Positions 42,468 through 51,147 of a stretch of DNA of 64,000 nucleotides are shown in pieces (position 1 is the first letter of the stretch; every line of letters starts with the position of its first letter). Origin of the DNA: Paenibacillus_I sp035510375 (lineage in GTDB: Bacteria; Bacillota; Bacilli; Paenibacillales; Paenibacillaceae); assembly GCF_035510375.1 (NCBI RefSeq), contig NZ_DATKHG010000013.1; one strand, 5' to 3'. Both the position numbers and the translations under genes were made by a program. The notes beneath the pieces are model-generated. The model was not told the DNA's origin. It saw nothing but the letters and a program-made list of their open reading frames with translations, and did not search any database.

Positions 42468-45400
42468 TTGCGGAGCATCATCGGTTTTTCGTTAAAAAAC
42501 AAGTTTGCGTTATGGATGATCACGCTGATCGCTGTAGTCGCCGGGCTCTATTCGGGCCTCAGCATGAAGCAGGAGAGCCTGCCGAATCTGTCGTTCCCGT
42601 TCTTAAACGTCACGACGGTATACCCGGGGGCGTCTCCGGACGGTGTGGTCAAGCAGGTGACGGAACCGCTGGAACAACGGCTTACAAGTTTATCGTCCAT
42701 CAAGAACGTCACGTCCTCTTCGATGGAGAACGTGTCGAACATCATGATCGAATTCGATTTCGGGCAGGACATGGACAAGGCGGTTGCCGAGATTCGCGAG
42801 GCGGTTGCGAACGTCAAGCTTCCGGAAGGCGCGCAGGCCCCGGATATCTCCAGGTTCTCGTTCAATTCATTCCCGGTTATCTCTTTGAGCGTCAGCGACA
42901 GCAATAATCAGGGGCTTGAGGAGCTGACGCGAATCGTAACGGACGACATTGCGCCGGCTCTTCAAGGCATCGACGGCGTGGCTTCCGTTCAGATTGCCGG
43001 ACAATACGTGCAGGAAGTCCGGCTTGCGTTCGATGACGTCAAGATGGCCGAGCTTGGGCTGAACCGGGAAACGGTGAAAGGGGTCGTGCAGGGATCGGCC
43101 GTGAAGATTCCGCTCGGCCTGTTCGAGATCGACCGGTCGGAGAAAGCGGTGGTCGTGGACGGCCGGATTACGACGCTGGATGATTTGAAGAACGTGGAAA
43201 TTCCGGTCATCCCGATTGCCGGCGGCACAGTCGGGACAAGCATACCGGGAACCGGCAGCGCCGGCGTACCGAATGGGGGAGCCGGCGGCAGCGGGGCTGT
43301 CTCCGCGGGTGGAGCAGGTGAGGAGCCGCTGGCAGCACCGGGCGGCAATTCCACCGCGGCTGCAGGCATTCCGACCGTTAAGCTTAGCGATATCGCAACG
43401 ATCGAACTGGCAGGCCAGGCCGAATCGATCTCACGCACGAACGGCCGCGAATCGATCGGCATCCAGATCGTGAAGGCAAATGACGCCAATACGGTCGACG
43501 TCGTCAATGCGGTTAAGAACGAAATCGGCATTTTCGAGAAGAAGTACGATGGGCTGAAGCTGGATGTGATGCTGGATCAGGGAAAACCGATCGAGAAGTC
43601 GGTGCAAACGATGCTCGAAAAAGCATGGTTCGGCGCGCTGTTCGCCGTAATCGTCATCCTGCTGTTCCTGCGGAATGTCCGGACGACGATGATCTCCATC
43701 GTTTCGATTCCGCTGTCGCTCATTATCGCAGTGCTGCTGCTGAGGGAGTTCAATATCACCCTGAACATCATGACGCTCGGGGCGATGACGGTGGCGATCG
43801 GCCGGGTCGTCGACGATTCCATCGTCGTCATCGAGAACATTTACCGGCGTATGTCGCTCAAGGGCGAGAAACTGAAAGGCAAAGAGCTGTTCGTCGAAGC
43901 AACCCGTGAAATGTTCATGCCGATCATGTCCTCGACCGTCGTCACCGTTGCGGTGTTCCTGCCGCTCGGACTCGTGACGGGAATGGTCGGCCAACTGTTC
44001 CTCCCTTTCGCGCTGACGATTGTATTCTCGCTGTTCGCCTCGCTGCTTGTGGCGGTTACGGTCGTCCCCATGCTCGGCCATATGCTGTTCCGCAACGGCA
44101 TCAAGGAAAGCAAGAAACACGATCACGAAGAGAAACCGGGCGCATTGGCCGGCGGGTATCGCAAAGCGCTTTCCTGGACGCTGAATCACAAAGCGGTCAC
44201 CTTCGGGCTGGCGGTCATTCTTCTCCTCGGAAGCTTCGCGCTTGTGCCGCTGATCGGCTCAAGCTTCCTTCCGGAGGAAGAACAGAAGTACGCCATGATT
44301 ACCTACACGTCGGCGCCCGGCGATCGGATTGAAGACGTCGAGCAGCAGGCGCTCCAGGCCGAGAAAGCGATTCTGGATGCTAACGATCCCGAGCTGCTCA
44401 ATCTGCAATATTCGGTCGGCGGCTCCAACCCGCTGCAGCCGGGCCCTTCCCGATCGGGGCTATTCTTCCTGCAATATAAGGATGAGACGGAGAATTTCAG
44501 CCAAAAGAAAGAACAGCTTCTCGCCAAGCTGCGCCAGGCCGCTCCGGAAGGAGAATGGGCCGAGATGGACATGGGAGCCGGCGGCATCGGCGGCAGCAGG
44601 TTCAGCTTGAGCGTATACGGTGAAAGCCTTGAAGATATTAAACCGGTCGTCGACGAGATCGCGGGCCTGATGAGCAGCAACGATTCGTTCGAGAAAGTCG
44701 ATACGAGTCTGTCCAAGACGTACGGTCAGTTTACGATCGCGGCTGACCAGGCGAAGCTCAGCCGATACGGACTTACCGCCGGCCAAATCGCGATGAAGCT
44801 GAGTCCGGTGCGTACGCGGCCGGTGCTCACGCAGGTGAAGGTCGAGGATAAAACGTACGATGTGTATGTGGAAGTGAACAAGGCTGAATACAAAACGGTT
44901 GAAGACATCAGAAACGAGACGATTGCTTCTCCGACCGGCGTTGAGGTGAAGATCGGAGACGTGGCCGCCATTGAAGAGGGGACGTCCCCGAACAGCATTT
45001 CGCGTGAAGGCGGCCGCATGGTCGTCACCGTCAGCGGCGACATTACCGAGAAAGATGTCGCGAAAATATCTGCCGACTTCCTGGATAGACTGGGCAAGCT
45101 TGAGAAGCCGGCTTCCGTGGAAATCAAGGCGGGCGGCGTCACCGAGCAAATCAATGACACATTCACCCAGCTCGGACTCGCCATGGCCGCTGCCGTCGCG
45201 ATCGTGTATCTTGTACTCGTACTGACGTTCGGCGGCGCCCTCGCTCCATTTGCGATCATGTTCTCGCTTCCGTTCGCCGTCATCGGCGGCCTGGTTGCGC
45301 TCTGGGTGGCCGGCGAGACGCTGAGCGTCTCCGCGCTGATGGGCGCCCTGATGCTGATCGGCATCGTCGTCACGAACGCCATCGTCTTGATCGACCGCGT

Positions 45401-45677
45401 CATCCACATGGAAAGAGAAGGGCTGTCGACCCGCGAAGCGCTGCTCGAAGCCGCCGGCACCCGACTGCGCCCGATTCTGATGACCGCGCTTGCGACGATC
45501 GGGGCTCTGCTTCCGCTGGCGTTCGGCCTCGAAGGGTCGGGCATCATTTCCCGGGGGCTTGGAGTGACCGTCATCGGCGGGTTGATCAGTTCCACGCTGT
45601 TGACGCTGATCATCGTTCCGATCGTCTACGAGACGCTGATGAAGCTGCGGCGGAAGTCTAAGAACGCAGAGGCATAA
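42468..45677 (+). CDS. RND family efflux transporter permease (AcrB/SwrC type)
   Basis: 1069-residue proton-driven exporter with 12 predicted helices in two halves. Porter domains contain LPNLSFPFLNVTTVYPGASPDGV, and the proton-relay aspartates lie in AIGRVVDDSIVVIENI; the second half has GIVVTNAIVLIDRV. Residues about 251-303 are a Gly/Ala/Pro-rich stretch unusual for the family. The start is TTG 42468, 7 bases after GGGGGG; ATG 42462 would lie too close. It is cotranscribed with a tetR gene. In Bacillus, SwrC exports surfactin and other toxic compounds. Confidence 0.93.
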   Translation: MRSIIGFSLKNKFALWMITLIAVVAGLYSGLSMKQESLPNLSFPFLNVTTVYPGASPDGVVKQVTEPLEQRLTSLSSIKNVTSSSMENVSNIMIEFDFGQDMDKAVAEIREAVANVKLPEGAQAPDISRFSFNSFPVISLSVSDSNNQGLEELTRIVTDDIAPALQGIDGVASVQIAGQYVQEVRLAFDDVKMAELGLNRETVKGVVQGSAVKIPLGLFEIDRSEKAVVVDGRITTLDDLKNVEIPVIPIAGGTVGTSIPGTGSAGVPNGGAGGSGAVSAGGAGEEPLAAPGGNSTAAAGIPTVKLSDIATIELAGQAESISRTNGRESIGIQIVKANDANTVDVVNAVKNEIGIFEKKYDGLKLDVMLDQGKPIEKSVQTMLEKAWFGALFAVIVILLFLRNVRTTMISIVSIPLSLIIAVLLLREFNITLNIMTLGAMTVAIGRVVDDSIVVIENIYRRMSLKGEKLKGKELFVEATREMFMPIMSSTVVTVAVFLPLGLVTGMVGQLFLPFALTIVFSLFASLLVAVTVVPMLGHMLFRNGIKESKKHDHEEKPGALAGGYRKALSWTLNHKAVTFGLAVILLLGSFALVPLIGSSFLPEEEQKYAMITYTSAPGDRIEDVEQQALQAEKAILDANDPELLNLQYSVGGSNPLQPGPSRSGLFFLQYKDETENFSQKKEQLLAKLRQAAPEGEWAEMDMGAGGIGGSRFSLSVYGESLEDIKPVVDEIAGLMSSNDSFEKVDTSLSKTYGQFTIAADQAKLSRYGLTAGQIAMKLSPVRTRPVLTQVKVEDKTYDVYVEVNKAEYKTVEDIRNETIASPTGVEVKIGDVAAIEEGTSPNSISREGGRMVVTVSGDITEKDVAKISADFLDRLGKLEKPASVEIKAGGVTEQINDTFTQLGLAMAAAVAIVYLVLVLTFGGALAPFAIMFSLPFAVIGGLVALWVAGETLSVSALMGALMLIGIVVTNAIVLIDRVIHMEREGLSTREALLEAAGTRLRPILMTALATIGALLPLAFGLEGSGIISRGLGVTVIGGLISSTLLTLIIVPIVYETLMKLRRKSKNAEA

Positions 45678-45694
45678 GCAAGGAGGGGCGGCTA

Positions 45695-46567
45695 TTGCAA
45701 AAGAAAAAAAAGCAGATTCTAGAGGCGGCCGTCCGTCTCTTCGCCCGCCAAGGGTTCCACGCGACGTCCATTCAGGAAATTGTGGATGAGGTCGGCATAG
45801 CGAAAGGCTCTATCTACTTTTATTTCAAATCGAAAGACGAGCTGCTCGTCTCGATCTTCGAGTATTACGGCGAGCAATTGTACAACGCGATGGCTGAGCA
45901 CCCGGGGGAGGGAGGCTTGGCGGCCAGGCAGCGGCTTTGCCTGCAGCTGGAGCGGCAGTTCCGGTTCATGAAGGAACATGCGGAATTTATCCAAATGATG
46001 ATCAAGGAACCGCTGTCCGGCGTCCATCAAGAGCAGCTCAGGACATTGGCCTTCCGCTTTCGCAGCAGGTATCTGAATTGGCTGTACCGGCAAATCCAGG
46101 CCATTTATGGATCTGAAGCAAAACGCTATTGGGCGGACGGCGTCCTGCTGCTCGGCGGCATGATGCACCAGTTTATGGAGGGCATCATGATCGACCGTGA
46201 AGCAATCGATGATGTCCGGCTGTCCGGCTTTTTGGTCCGCCGGCTGGACGACGTGATGCGGGGGATGCTCGAAGCGGGTGAACCGCCGATCATGGGGCAC
46301 TCCGGCATCCGCCGGATGATCGCATTCGGATTGGCGGAGCAGGAGGAAGAGCATGCGCATGCCGTATTGAACGAGCTGAAAGAGCTGGCCAAAGGCACGG
46401 ATGCGGAGGAGACAATTGCGCTTATCGAGGCGGAACTGAACAAGGCAGCCCCGCATCGCGTCATCGTACGGGCGCTGCTTGCCCTCCTGGAGAAGCAGGG
46501 GGAACCGAATTGGCGGGAAACACTGCGGCGACTTGCACAGATATTGGAGAAGTCCTGGACGGATTAA
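45695..46567 (+). CDS. TetR/AcrR family transcriptional regulator
   Basis: 290-residue repressor. The N-terminal HTH (ILEAAVRLFARQGFHATSIQEIVDEVGIAKGSIYFYFKSKDEL in order) is complete. The C-terminal ligand domain is long for the family (usually about 200 residues in total). The start is TTG 45695 with AAGGAGGGG upstream. It lies 17 bp after the RND gene and probably binds the paired operator copies at 42327 and 42404. Confidence 0.92.
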   Translation: MQKKKKQILEAAVRLFARQGFHATSIQEIVDEVGIAKGSIYFYFKSKDELLVSIFEYYGEQLYNAMAEHPGEGGLAARQRLCLQLERQFRFMKEHAEFIQMMIKEPLSGVHQEQLRTLAFRFRSRYLNWLYRQIQAIYGSEAKRYWADGVLLLGGMMHQFMEGIMIDREAIDDVRLSGFLVRRLDDVMRGMLEAGEPPIMGHSGIRRMIAFGLAEQEEEHAHAVLNELKELAKGTDAEETIALIEAELNKAAPHRVIVRALLALLEKQGEPNWRETLRRLAQILEKSWTD

Positions 46568-46675
46568 GCGCCGGAATGAGCTTGAACTGCCGGGAAAAAG
46601 AATACGCTTTTATTCCGGATTGAGTTACAATAAATAAAACTGTTTTTAATTTTATTGCCTATTGGAGTGAATGAA

Positions 46676-47674
46676 ATGGCAAACATCTCCGACGTCGTTC
46701 GTTTATCGGGCGTGTCGAAATCGACCGTCTCCCGCGTCATCAACAACTATCCCCATATTTCAAAGGAAAAGAAAGAACGGGTTTTGAAAGCGATGGAGGA
46801 GCTCGGCTATACGCCGAACCTGGCGGCGAGAAGATTGAGAGGGCAATTCACGACAACCATCGGCGTCATTGTTCCGCGAATCGTGAACCCCTTTTTCTCC
46901 AACTTGGTTGATGCGATCGAGAAGGTCAGTTATCAAAACGGCTATCAAACGATCATTTGCCAGAGTAATCTGGATAAAGAAAAAGAATTGACGTTTTTGA
47001 ACTTGTTAAAGACGAAACAAGCGGACGGCATCATCATGACGGCCATTGAGAATGATTGGTCGGCCGTTGAGCCGTTTACCGAGTATGGCCCCATTGTGTT
47101 ATGCAATGAATATGTAAGTGATCCCAATGCCAATGTCTCCATGATTCGTTTGGATCAATTCAAGGGGGCATACATGGGGGTAAAGCATTTAATTGAAAGA
47201 GGGCACCGGAAAATTGCCTACTGTACGGGGGGGTCATTTACCGAGATCGATAAAGACAACGACCGCAATCTGGGTTATCGCAAAGCGCTGGAAGAGGCGG
47301 GAATCGAGATAAACCCGAATTGGATTATCGTCAATCAACATACGATTCAAGACGGAAAAAAAGTAATGAAATACTTGCTTGAATTGAAGGATCGCCCGAC
47401 AGCTGTTTTTACGGGAAGCGACGAGGTTGCGGGGGGGATATTGAGCGCAGCCAAACAGTATGGATTCTCTATCCCTGGCGATTTGGCGATTGTCGGCTTC
47501 GATGACCAGCCCGCGGCGGAACTGCTGGATCCGGGACTGACGACCATTCGCCAACCCGTCGATCAGATGGGGAGGAAGGCAGTTGAGGTCCTTGTCGGGC
47601 ATCTCAATGATCCCGGAAAGGCCCCGGATACGTACCAACTTCCGATCGAGCTTGTCATTCGTAAATCCACCTAG
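46676..47674 (+). CDS. LacI family transcriptional regulator
   Basis: 332-residue repressor with an N-terminal HTH (MANISDVVRLSGVSKSTVSRVINN) given here in part as SGVSKSTVSRVINN and the hinge LAARRLRGQ. The periplasmic-binding-like effector domain contains TTIGVIVPRIVNPFFSNLVDAIE. ATG 46676 follows TTGGAG. It precedes an alpha-glucoside ABC operon whose promoter carries four copies of a LacI-type operator. Its own promoter region shows no such operator. A sugar ligand such as maltose or isomaltose is an inference from the neighbouring GH13 enzyme. Confidence 0.92.
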   Translation: MANISDVVRLSGVSKSTVSRVINNYPHISKEKKERVLKAMEELGYTPNLAARRLRGQFTTTIGVIVPRIVNPFFSNLVDAIEKVSYQNGYQTIICQSNLDKEKELTFLNLLKTKQADGIIMTAIENDWSAVEPFTEYGPIVLCNEYVSDPNANVSMIRLDQFKGAYMGVKHLIERGHRKIAYCTGGSFTEIDKDNDRNLGYRKALEEAGIEINPNWIIVNQHTIQDGKKVMKYLLELKDRPTAVFTGSDEVAGGILSAAKQYGFSIPGDLAIVGFDDQPAAELLDPGLTTIRQPVDQMGRKAVEVLVGHLNDPGKAPDTYQLPIELVIRKST

Positions 47675-47739
47675 TTTTGCAAGGATACCCACCTCTTTTT
47701 CACGATTTATTTATGAAGATTTTGGGACAAAAATTAAGA

Positions 47740-47911
47740 TTGAAACCGGTCTCAACTCGTGCTACAATACAGATGATCACGACGCAGTTAGGTGAGAGGT
47801 TTGAAATCGAAGAGGGATTTTCGGCAGCTTTGAAACCGGTCCCAAAAGAAGGCTTTTGTCTGCGTATGAAACCGGTCCCAATCTTTTGGCTCTGTTTGAA
47901 ACCGGTCCCAA
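47740..47911 (+). promoter_or_regulatory. Promoter and four-copy operator array of the alpha-glucoside operon
   Basis: TTGAAA (47740-47745) and TACAAT (47763-47768) with 17-bp spacing form the promoter. TGAAACCGGTCTCAA at 47741-47755 overlaps the -35 and fits the LacI/CcpA-type consensus TGWNANCGNTNWCA. Three further copies, TGAAACCGGTCCCAA, lie at 47831-47845, 47867-47881 and 47897-47911, downstream of the predicted start near 47775. A perfect inverted repeat, TAAGGCCTT-CC-AAGGCCTTA, follows at 47923-47942. Confidence 0.82.
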
Positions 47912-47976
47912 AATTCTGGTGTTAAGGCCTTCCAAGGCCTTACATAAATTAAAAGCACAAAGATGGAGGGGTTTGC

Positions 47977-49314
47977 TTGAAGAAAACGTTAGCTTTAATT
48001 CTCGTCGTAATGCTGGCCGTCACATTGGCGGCTTGCGGTGGATCAAAATCCGCAGAACCTGCGAATGAGTCCTCCGGGACAACCGGCAATTCGGCCAACG
48101 GCAGCAAGGAAGCCGGCCCGGAACAAGAAAAAGTTGAGATCATCATCACGAACGGCAAGGGTGAAATCGCTTCCCAATGGGAACAAGCGGCTAAAGACTT
48201 TATGGCGGCGAATCCGAACATCACGGTTGTGGCCCAGTCGGCAGCGGTCGGCGATACGCTGAGCATCCTGGATAAACTGACGGCGTCCGGCGAGACCGTA
48301 ACGATTGCCATGCTCGAGCCCAGCGGGGTATTGAACAAATACAAAGACTTCGGTATCGACCTGACGAATGAAAAATGGAATGAAGAAACGAAAGACGGAT
48401 TTAAAAACGCAGACGGCCAAATCGTCGGTTTCCCGTTTGCGATCGAAGGTTTCGGACTCGTTTATAACAAGAAAGTAGTAGAGAAAGCGGTCGGCGGCAC
48501 TTTCGATCCGTTCTCCATCAACACCCGCGACAAATTGAAAGAGCTGCTGGATAAAATCAAAGCTTCCGGCGTGAAATATCCGATCGCTTACCAGACGGAA
48601 GCTTGGTCCGTAAGCAATCATTACAGCACGCAATTCCTGAACCAGGTTGAGGACGGCAGCACGATCGTGGCGCAATTGAAGGAAGGCAAGTTCGATTTGG
48701 CAGGCAACGCGGTCTGGAACGGTTATTACGACACGATGGATTTGCTGGCATCGGCGGATTACAACAAATACGGCGAGCGTCCTCTCGGCCAATATTACGA
48801 CGATGCGCACCTGTCGGTCGGCAAAGGCGAATCCGCCATGCTGTTCAACGGCAACTGGGCATTCGATTCGCTGAAAGCGGTCGCCGGCGATTCTTTCGGC
48901 TTCATCCCGGTACCTGTCGACAACAACCCGGACAATCCGCTCAACAACAAAATCGTTGCCGGTCCTACGCAAATCCTGGCCATTAACAAAGATGCGACGC
49001 CTGCCCAGCAGGAAGCGGGCAAGAAATTCCTCAACTGGCTTGTATACGAAGAGGCGGGCCAAGATTTCCTGGTGAACAAATCCCAGATTATCTCCGCTTT
49101 CAAAAACAACCCGAACAAAGTAACGAACCCGCTCGGCGCGGCGATTGCGGATGCGGTCGCGCAAGGCAAAACGATGCCGTTCAGCACGAACTATGTAACC
49201 GCTGACGACTGGTACAAGATTATCGGTCCGGACGTTCAAAAGTATATCGTCAAAAAACAAACCCGCGAGGGTCTTGCAAAGGCCATTCAAACCTATTACA
49301 CAAGCAAAAAATAA
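47977..49314 (+). CDS. Sugar ABC transporter substrate-binding lipoprotein (alpha-glucoside operon)
   Basis: 445-residue extracellular receptor. The signal peptide MKKTLALILVVMLAVTLAAC ends with the lipid-modified cysteine at residue 20, then a Ser/Asn/Gly linker. Family features include VGKGESAMLFNGNWAFDSL and the C-terminal PFSTNYVTADDWYK. The start is TTG 47977 preceded by ATGGAGGGG. It is first in an operon with two permeases and a GH13 alpha-glucosidase, so alpha-linked gluco-oligosaccharides are likely ligands. Confidence 0.93.
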   Translation: MKKTLALILVVMLAVTLAACGGSKSAEPANESSGTTGNSANGSKEAGPEQEKVEIIITNGKGEIASQWEQAAKDFMAANPNITVVAQSAAVGDTLSILDKLTASGETVTIAMLEPSGVLNKYKDFGIDLTNEKWNEETKDGFKNADGQIVGFPFAIEGFGLVYNKKVVEKAVGGTFDPFSINTRDKLKELLDKIKASGVKYPIAYQTEAWSVSNHYSTQFLNQVEDGSTIVAQLKEGKFDLAGNAVWNGYYDTMDLLASADYNKYGERPLGQYYDDAHLSVGKGESAMLFNGNWAFDSLKAVAGDSFGFIPVPVDNNPDNPLNNKIVAGPTQILAINKDATPAQQEAGKKFLNWLVYEEAGQDFLVNKSQIISAFKNNPNKVTNPLGAAIADAVAQGKTMPFSTNYVTADDWYKIIGPDVQKYIVKKQTREGLAKAIQTYYTSKK

Positions 49315-49331
49315 GACTTTGGATTCTCAAT

Positions 49332-49371
49332 TGATCAAACGGGTGAGTAAACGCGCTCACCCCTTTGATCA
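49332..49371 (+). other. Intercistronic stem-loop between receptor and permease genes
   Basis: TGATCAAACGGGTGAG at 49332-49347 pairs with CTCACCCCTTTGATCA at 49356-49371, with one internal mismatch and an 8-base loop. Only a weak TTAATTT follows, so partial termination or mRNA protection is likely. Confidence 0.7.
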
Positions 49372-49398
49372 TTAATTTCGTTTTAGGATGTGGAGAGT

Positions 49399-50283
49399 AT
49401 GATAGCAGGAAAAAGCAAAATCAAACGACTTGGCAACCAGCTGTTTTTCACGGGCCCCACACTAGTTTTGTTTACCGTCGCCGTACTCGTTCCGTTTGCA
49501 TACGGATTTTATCTCACCTTGATGAAAATGACGTCTCCGGTAAGTCCGCTCGAATTTTCGGGACTTGCCAATTATCGAACGGCTTTTAACGATCCCCAGT
49601 TCTGGGATTCCATGTGGCTGACCATAAAATACGTAGGAGCAACCATCGTCTTCGTAAACGTGATCGGGTTTGCTTTGGCTTATCTGGTTACTTCCGGGAT
49701 CAGAAGCCAAAACTTTTTCAGAACCGCTCTCTTTACCCCGAACCTGATCGGCGGATTGGTTTTGGGTTATATTTGGCAATTCATTTTTGTTCAATCGTTG
49801 CCGACGATCGGGGAAAAATTCGGAATCGAACTGCTGCGCTTGGGATGGCTGGGCGATGAGAAACTGGCTTTCTGGGCGTTGGTTATTGTAACGATCTGGC
49901 AATCGGCCGGATACATGATGATCATTTTTATCGCAGGCTTGATCAGCGTTCCGCGCGACATTATTGAAGCGTCTACCATCGACGGCGCAAACGGATGGCA
50001 GCGATTGGTCAAAATGACGTTGCCGCTGATGATTCCTTCGTTTGTCGTTACCGTATTCCTGACTTTGAAAAACGCCTTTATGGTTTACGATATAAACTTT
50101 GCATTGACGGAAGGCGGACCTTACAACAGTACCATGATGGTTTCCATGCAAGTCGTGCAAAAAGCGTTTATGGAAGTCAACTATGGTGTCGGGCAGGCTG
50201 AGGCCATTATCCTGTTTGCCATTGTTGCGGTTGTGACCGGATTGCAGGTTTATTTCAGCAAGAGATTGGAGGTAGAGGCATAA
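49399..50283 (+). CDS. Sugar ABC transporter permease (MalF/UgpA type)
   Basis: 294-residue permease with six helices. The EAA loop reads RDIIEASTIDGANGWQRLVKM followed by TLPLMIP. ATG 49399 follows GGATGTGGAG; GTG 49390 would lie inside that site. Its TAA overlaps the ATG of the next permease (ATAATGG), so the two are coupled. Confidence 0.92.
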   Translation: MIAGKSKIKRLGNQLFFTGPTLVLFTVAVLVPFAYGFYLTLMKMTSPVSPLEFSGLANYRTAFNDPQFWDSMWLTIKYVGATIVFVNVIGFALAYLVTSGIRSQNFFRTALFTPNLIGGLVLGYIWQFIFVQSLPTIGEKFGIELLRLGWLGDEKLAFWALVIVTIWQSAGYMMIIFIAGLISVPRDIIEASTIDGANGWQRLVKMTLPLMIPSFVVTVFLTLKNAFMVYDINFALTEGGPYNSTMMVSMQVVQKAFMEVNYGVGQAEAIILFAIVAVVTGLQVYFSKRLEVEA

Positions 50284-51119
50284 TGGCAAGCCGCAGGCTT
50301 ACATCTTTAACGCTCACTTACGTGCTGTTGGTTGTCGCTTTTGTGAGCTTTACTTTTCCGTTTTTCCTGCTGATCGTGAATTCATTCAAAAGCAACGGAG
50401 AAATTCTTGAAAACCCTTTTTCTATTCCGAAGGTCCTCGATTTCAGCCGCTTCGGCGAAGTCATGGATAAAATGAATTTCCTGGTTACGTTTAAAAATAC
50501 GTTTCTGATCACGACGATAAGCGTCCTATTCATCCTGCTCTTTTCGGCCATGACCGCTCACTTCCTGGTAAGAAACGCCACGACATTCAATCGGACTTTT
50601 TTTGCGATTCTGGTCGCTTCCATGATCATTCCGTTCCAATCGATCATGATTCCGCTGATTTATATTTATGGTGCGAAGTTGAATCTGATTGAAACGGCGC
50701 CGGTCACGCTGTTGATTGCGTTGTACATCGGATTCGGCAGCGCGTTTTCGGTGTTCATTTACCACGGATTCATTAAATCGATTCCGGTTGAGCTGGAGGA
50801 AGCGTCCTTGATCGACGGATGTACGCGCAGACAGACCTTCTTCAGGATTGTTCTGCCGATGCTCGCCCCGACATCGATGACGATCGCCATTTTGAACGTG
50901 CTGTGGATCTGGAACGATTATTTGCTGCCGTCGCTGATTTTGAGCAAAGAAAACGATTATACGATGCCGATCAAAATGAAAGTGTTCAACGGTACCTACA
51001 TGAATGACTGGCAATTGTTGATACCGGCCATCCTGTTGACGATTCTGCCTATTCTGATCGCGTACTTGATCGGTCAAAGATATATCATCAGAGGTGTCAT
51101 GCAAGGGGCAATCAAATAA
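50283..51119 (+). CDS. Sugar ABC transporter permease (MalG/UgpE type)
   Basis: 278-residue partner permease. The EAA loop is VELEEASLIDGCTRRQTFFRI followed by VLPMLAPTS (shown in part), and the end GQRYIIRGVMQGAIK is typical of the group. The alpha-glucosidase gene follows after 28 bp. Like the other importers here, no ATPase is encoded next to it. Confidence 0.92.
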   Translation: MASRRLTSLTLTYVLLVVAFVSFTFPFFLLIVNSFKSNGEILENPFSIPKVLDFSRFGEVMDKMNFLVTFKNTFLITTISVLFILLFSAMTAHFLVRNATTFNRTFFAILVASMIIPFQSIMIPLIYIYGAKLNLIETAPVTLLIALYIGFGSAFSVFIYHGFIKSIPVELEEASLIDGCTRRQTFFRIVLPMLAPTSMTIAILNVLWIWNDYLLPSLILSKENDYTMPIKMKVFNGTYMNDWQLLIPAILLTILPILIAYLIGQRYIIRGVMQGAIK

Positions 51120-51147
51120 TGGACGGTCATACAGAGGAGAGAACATA

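Noticed and set aside
47923..47942. Perfect palindrome as a transcription terminator
   Set aside because: No T run follows and it lies directly before the receptor ribosome binding site; treated as a structural or operator element.
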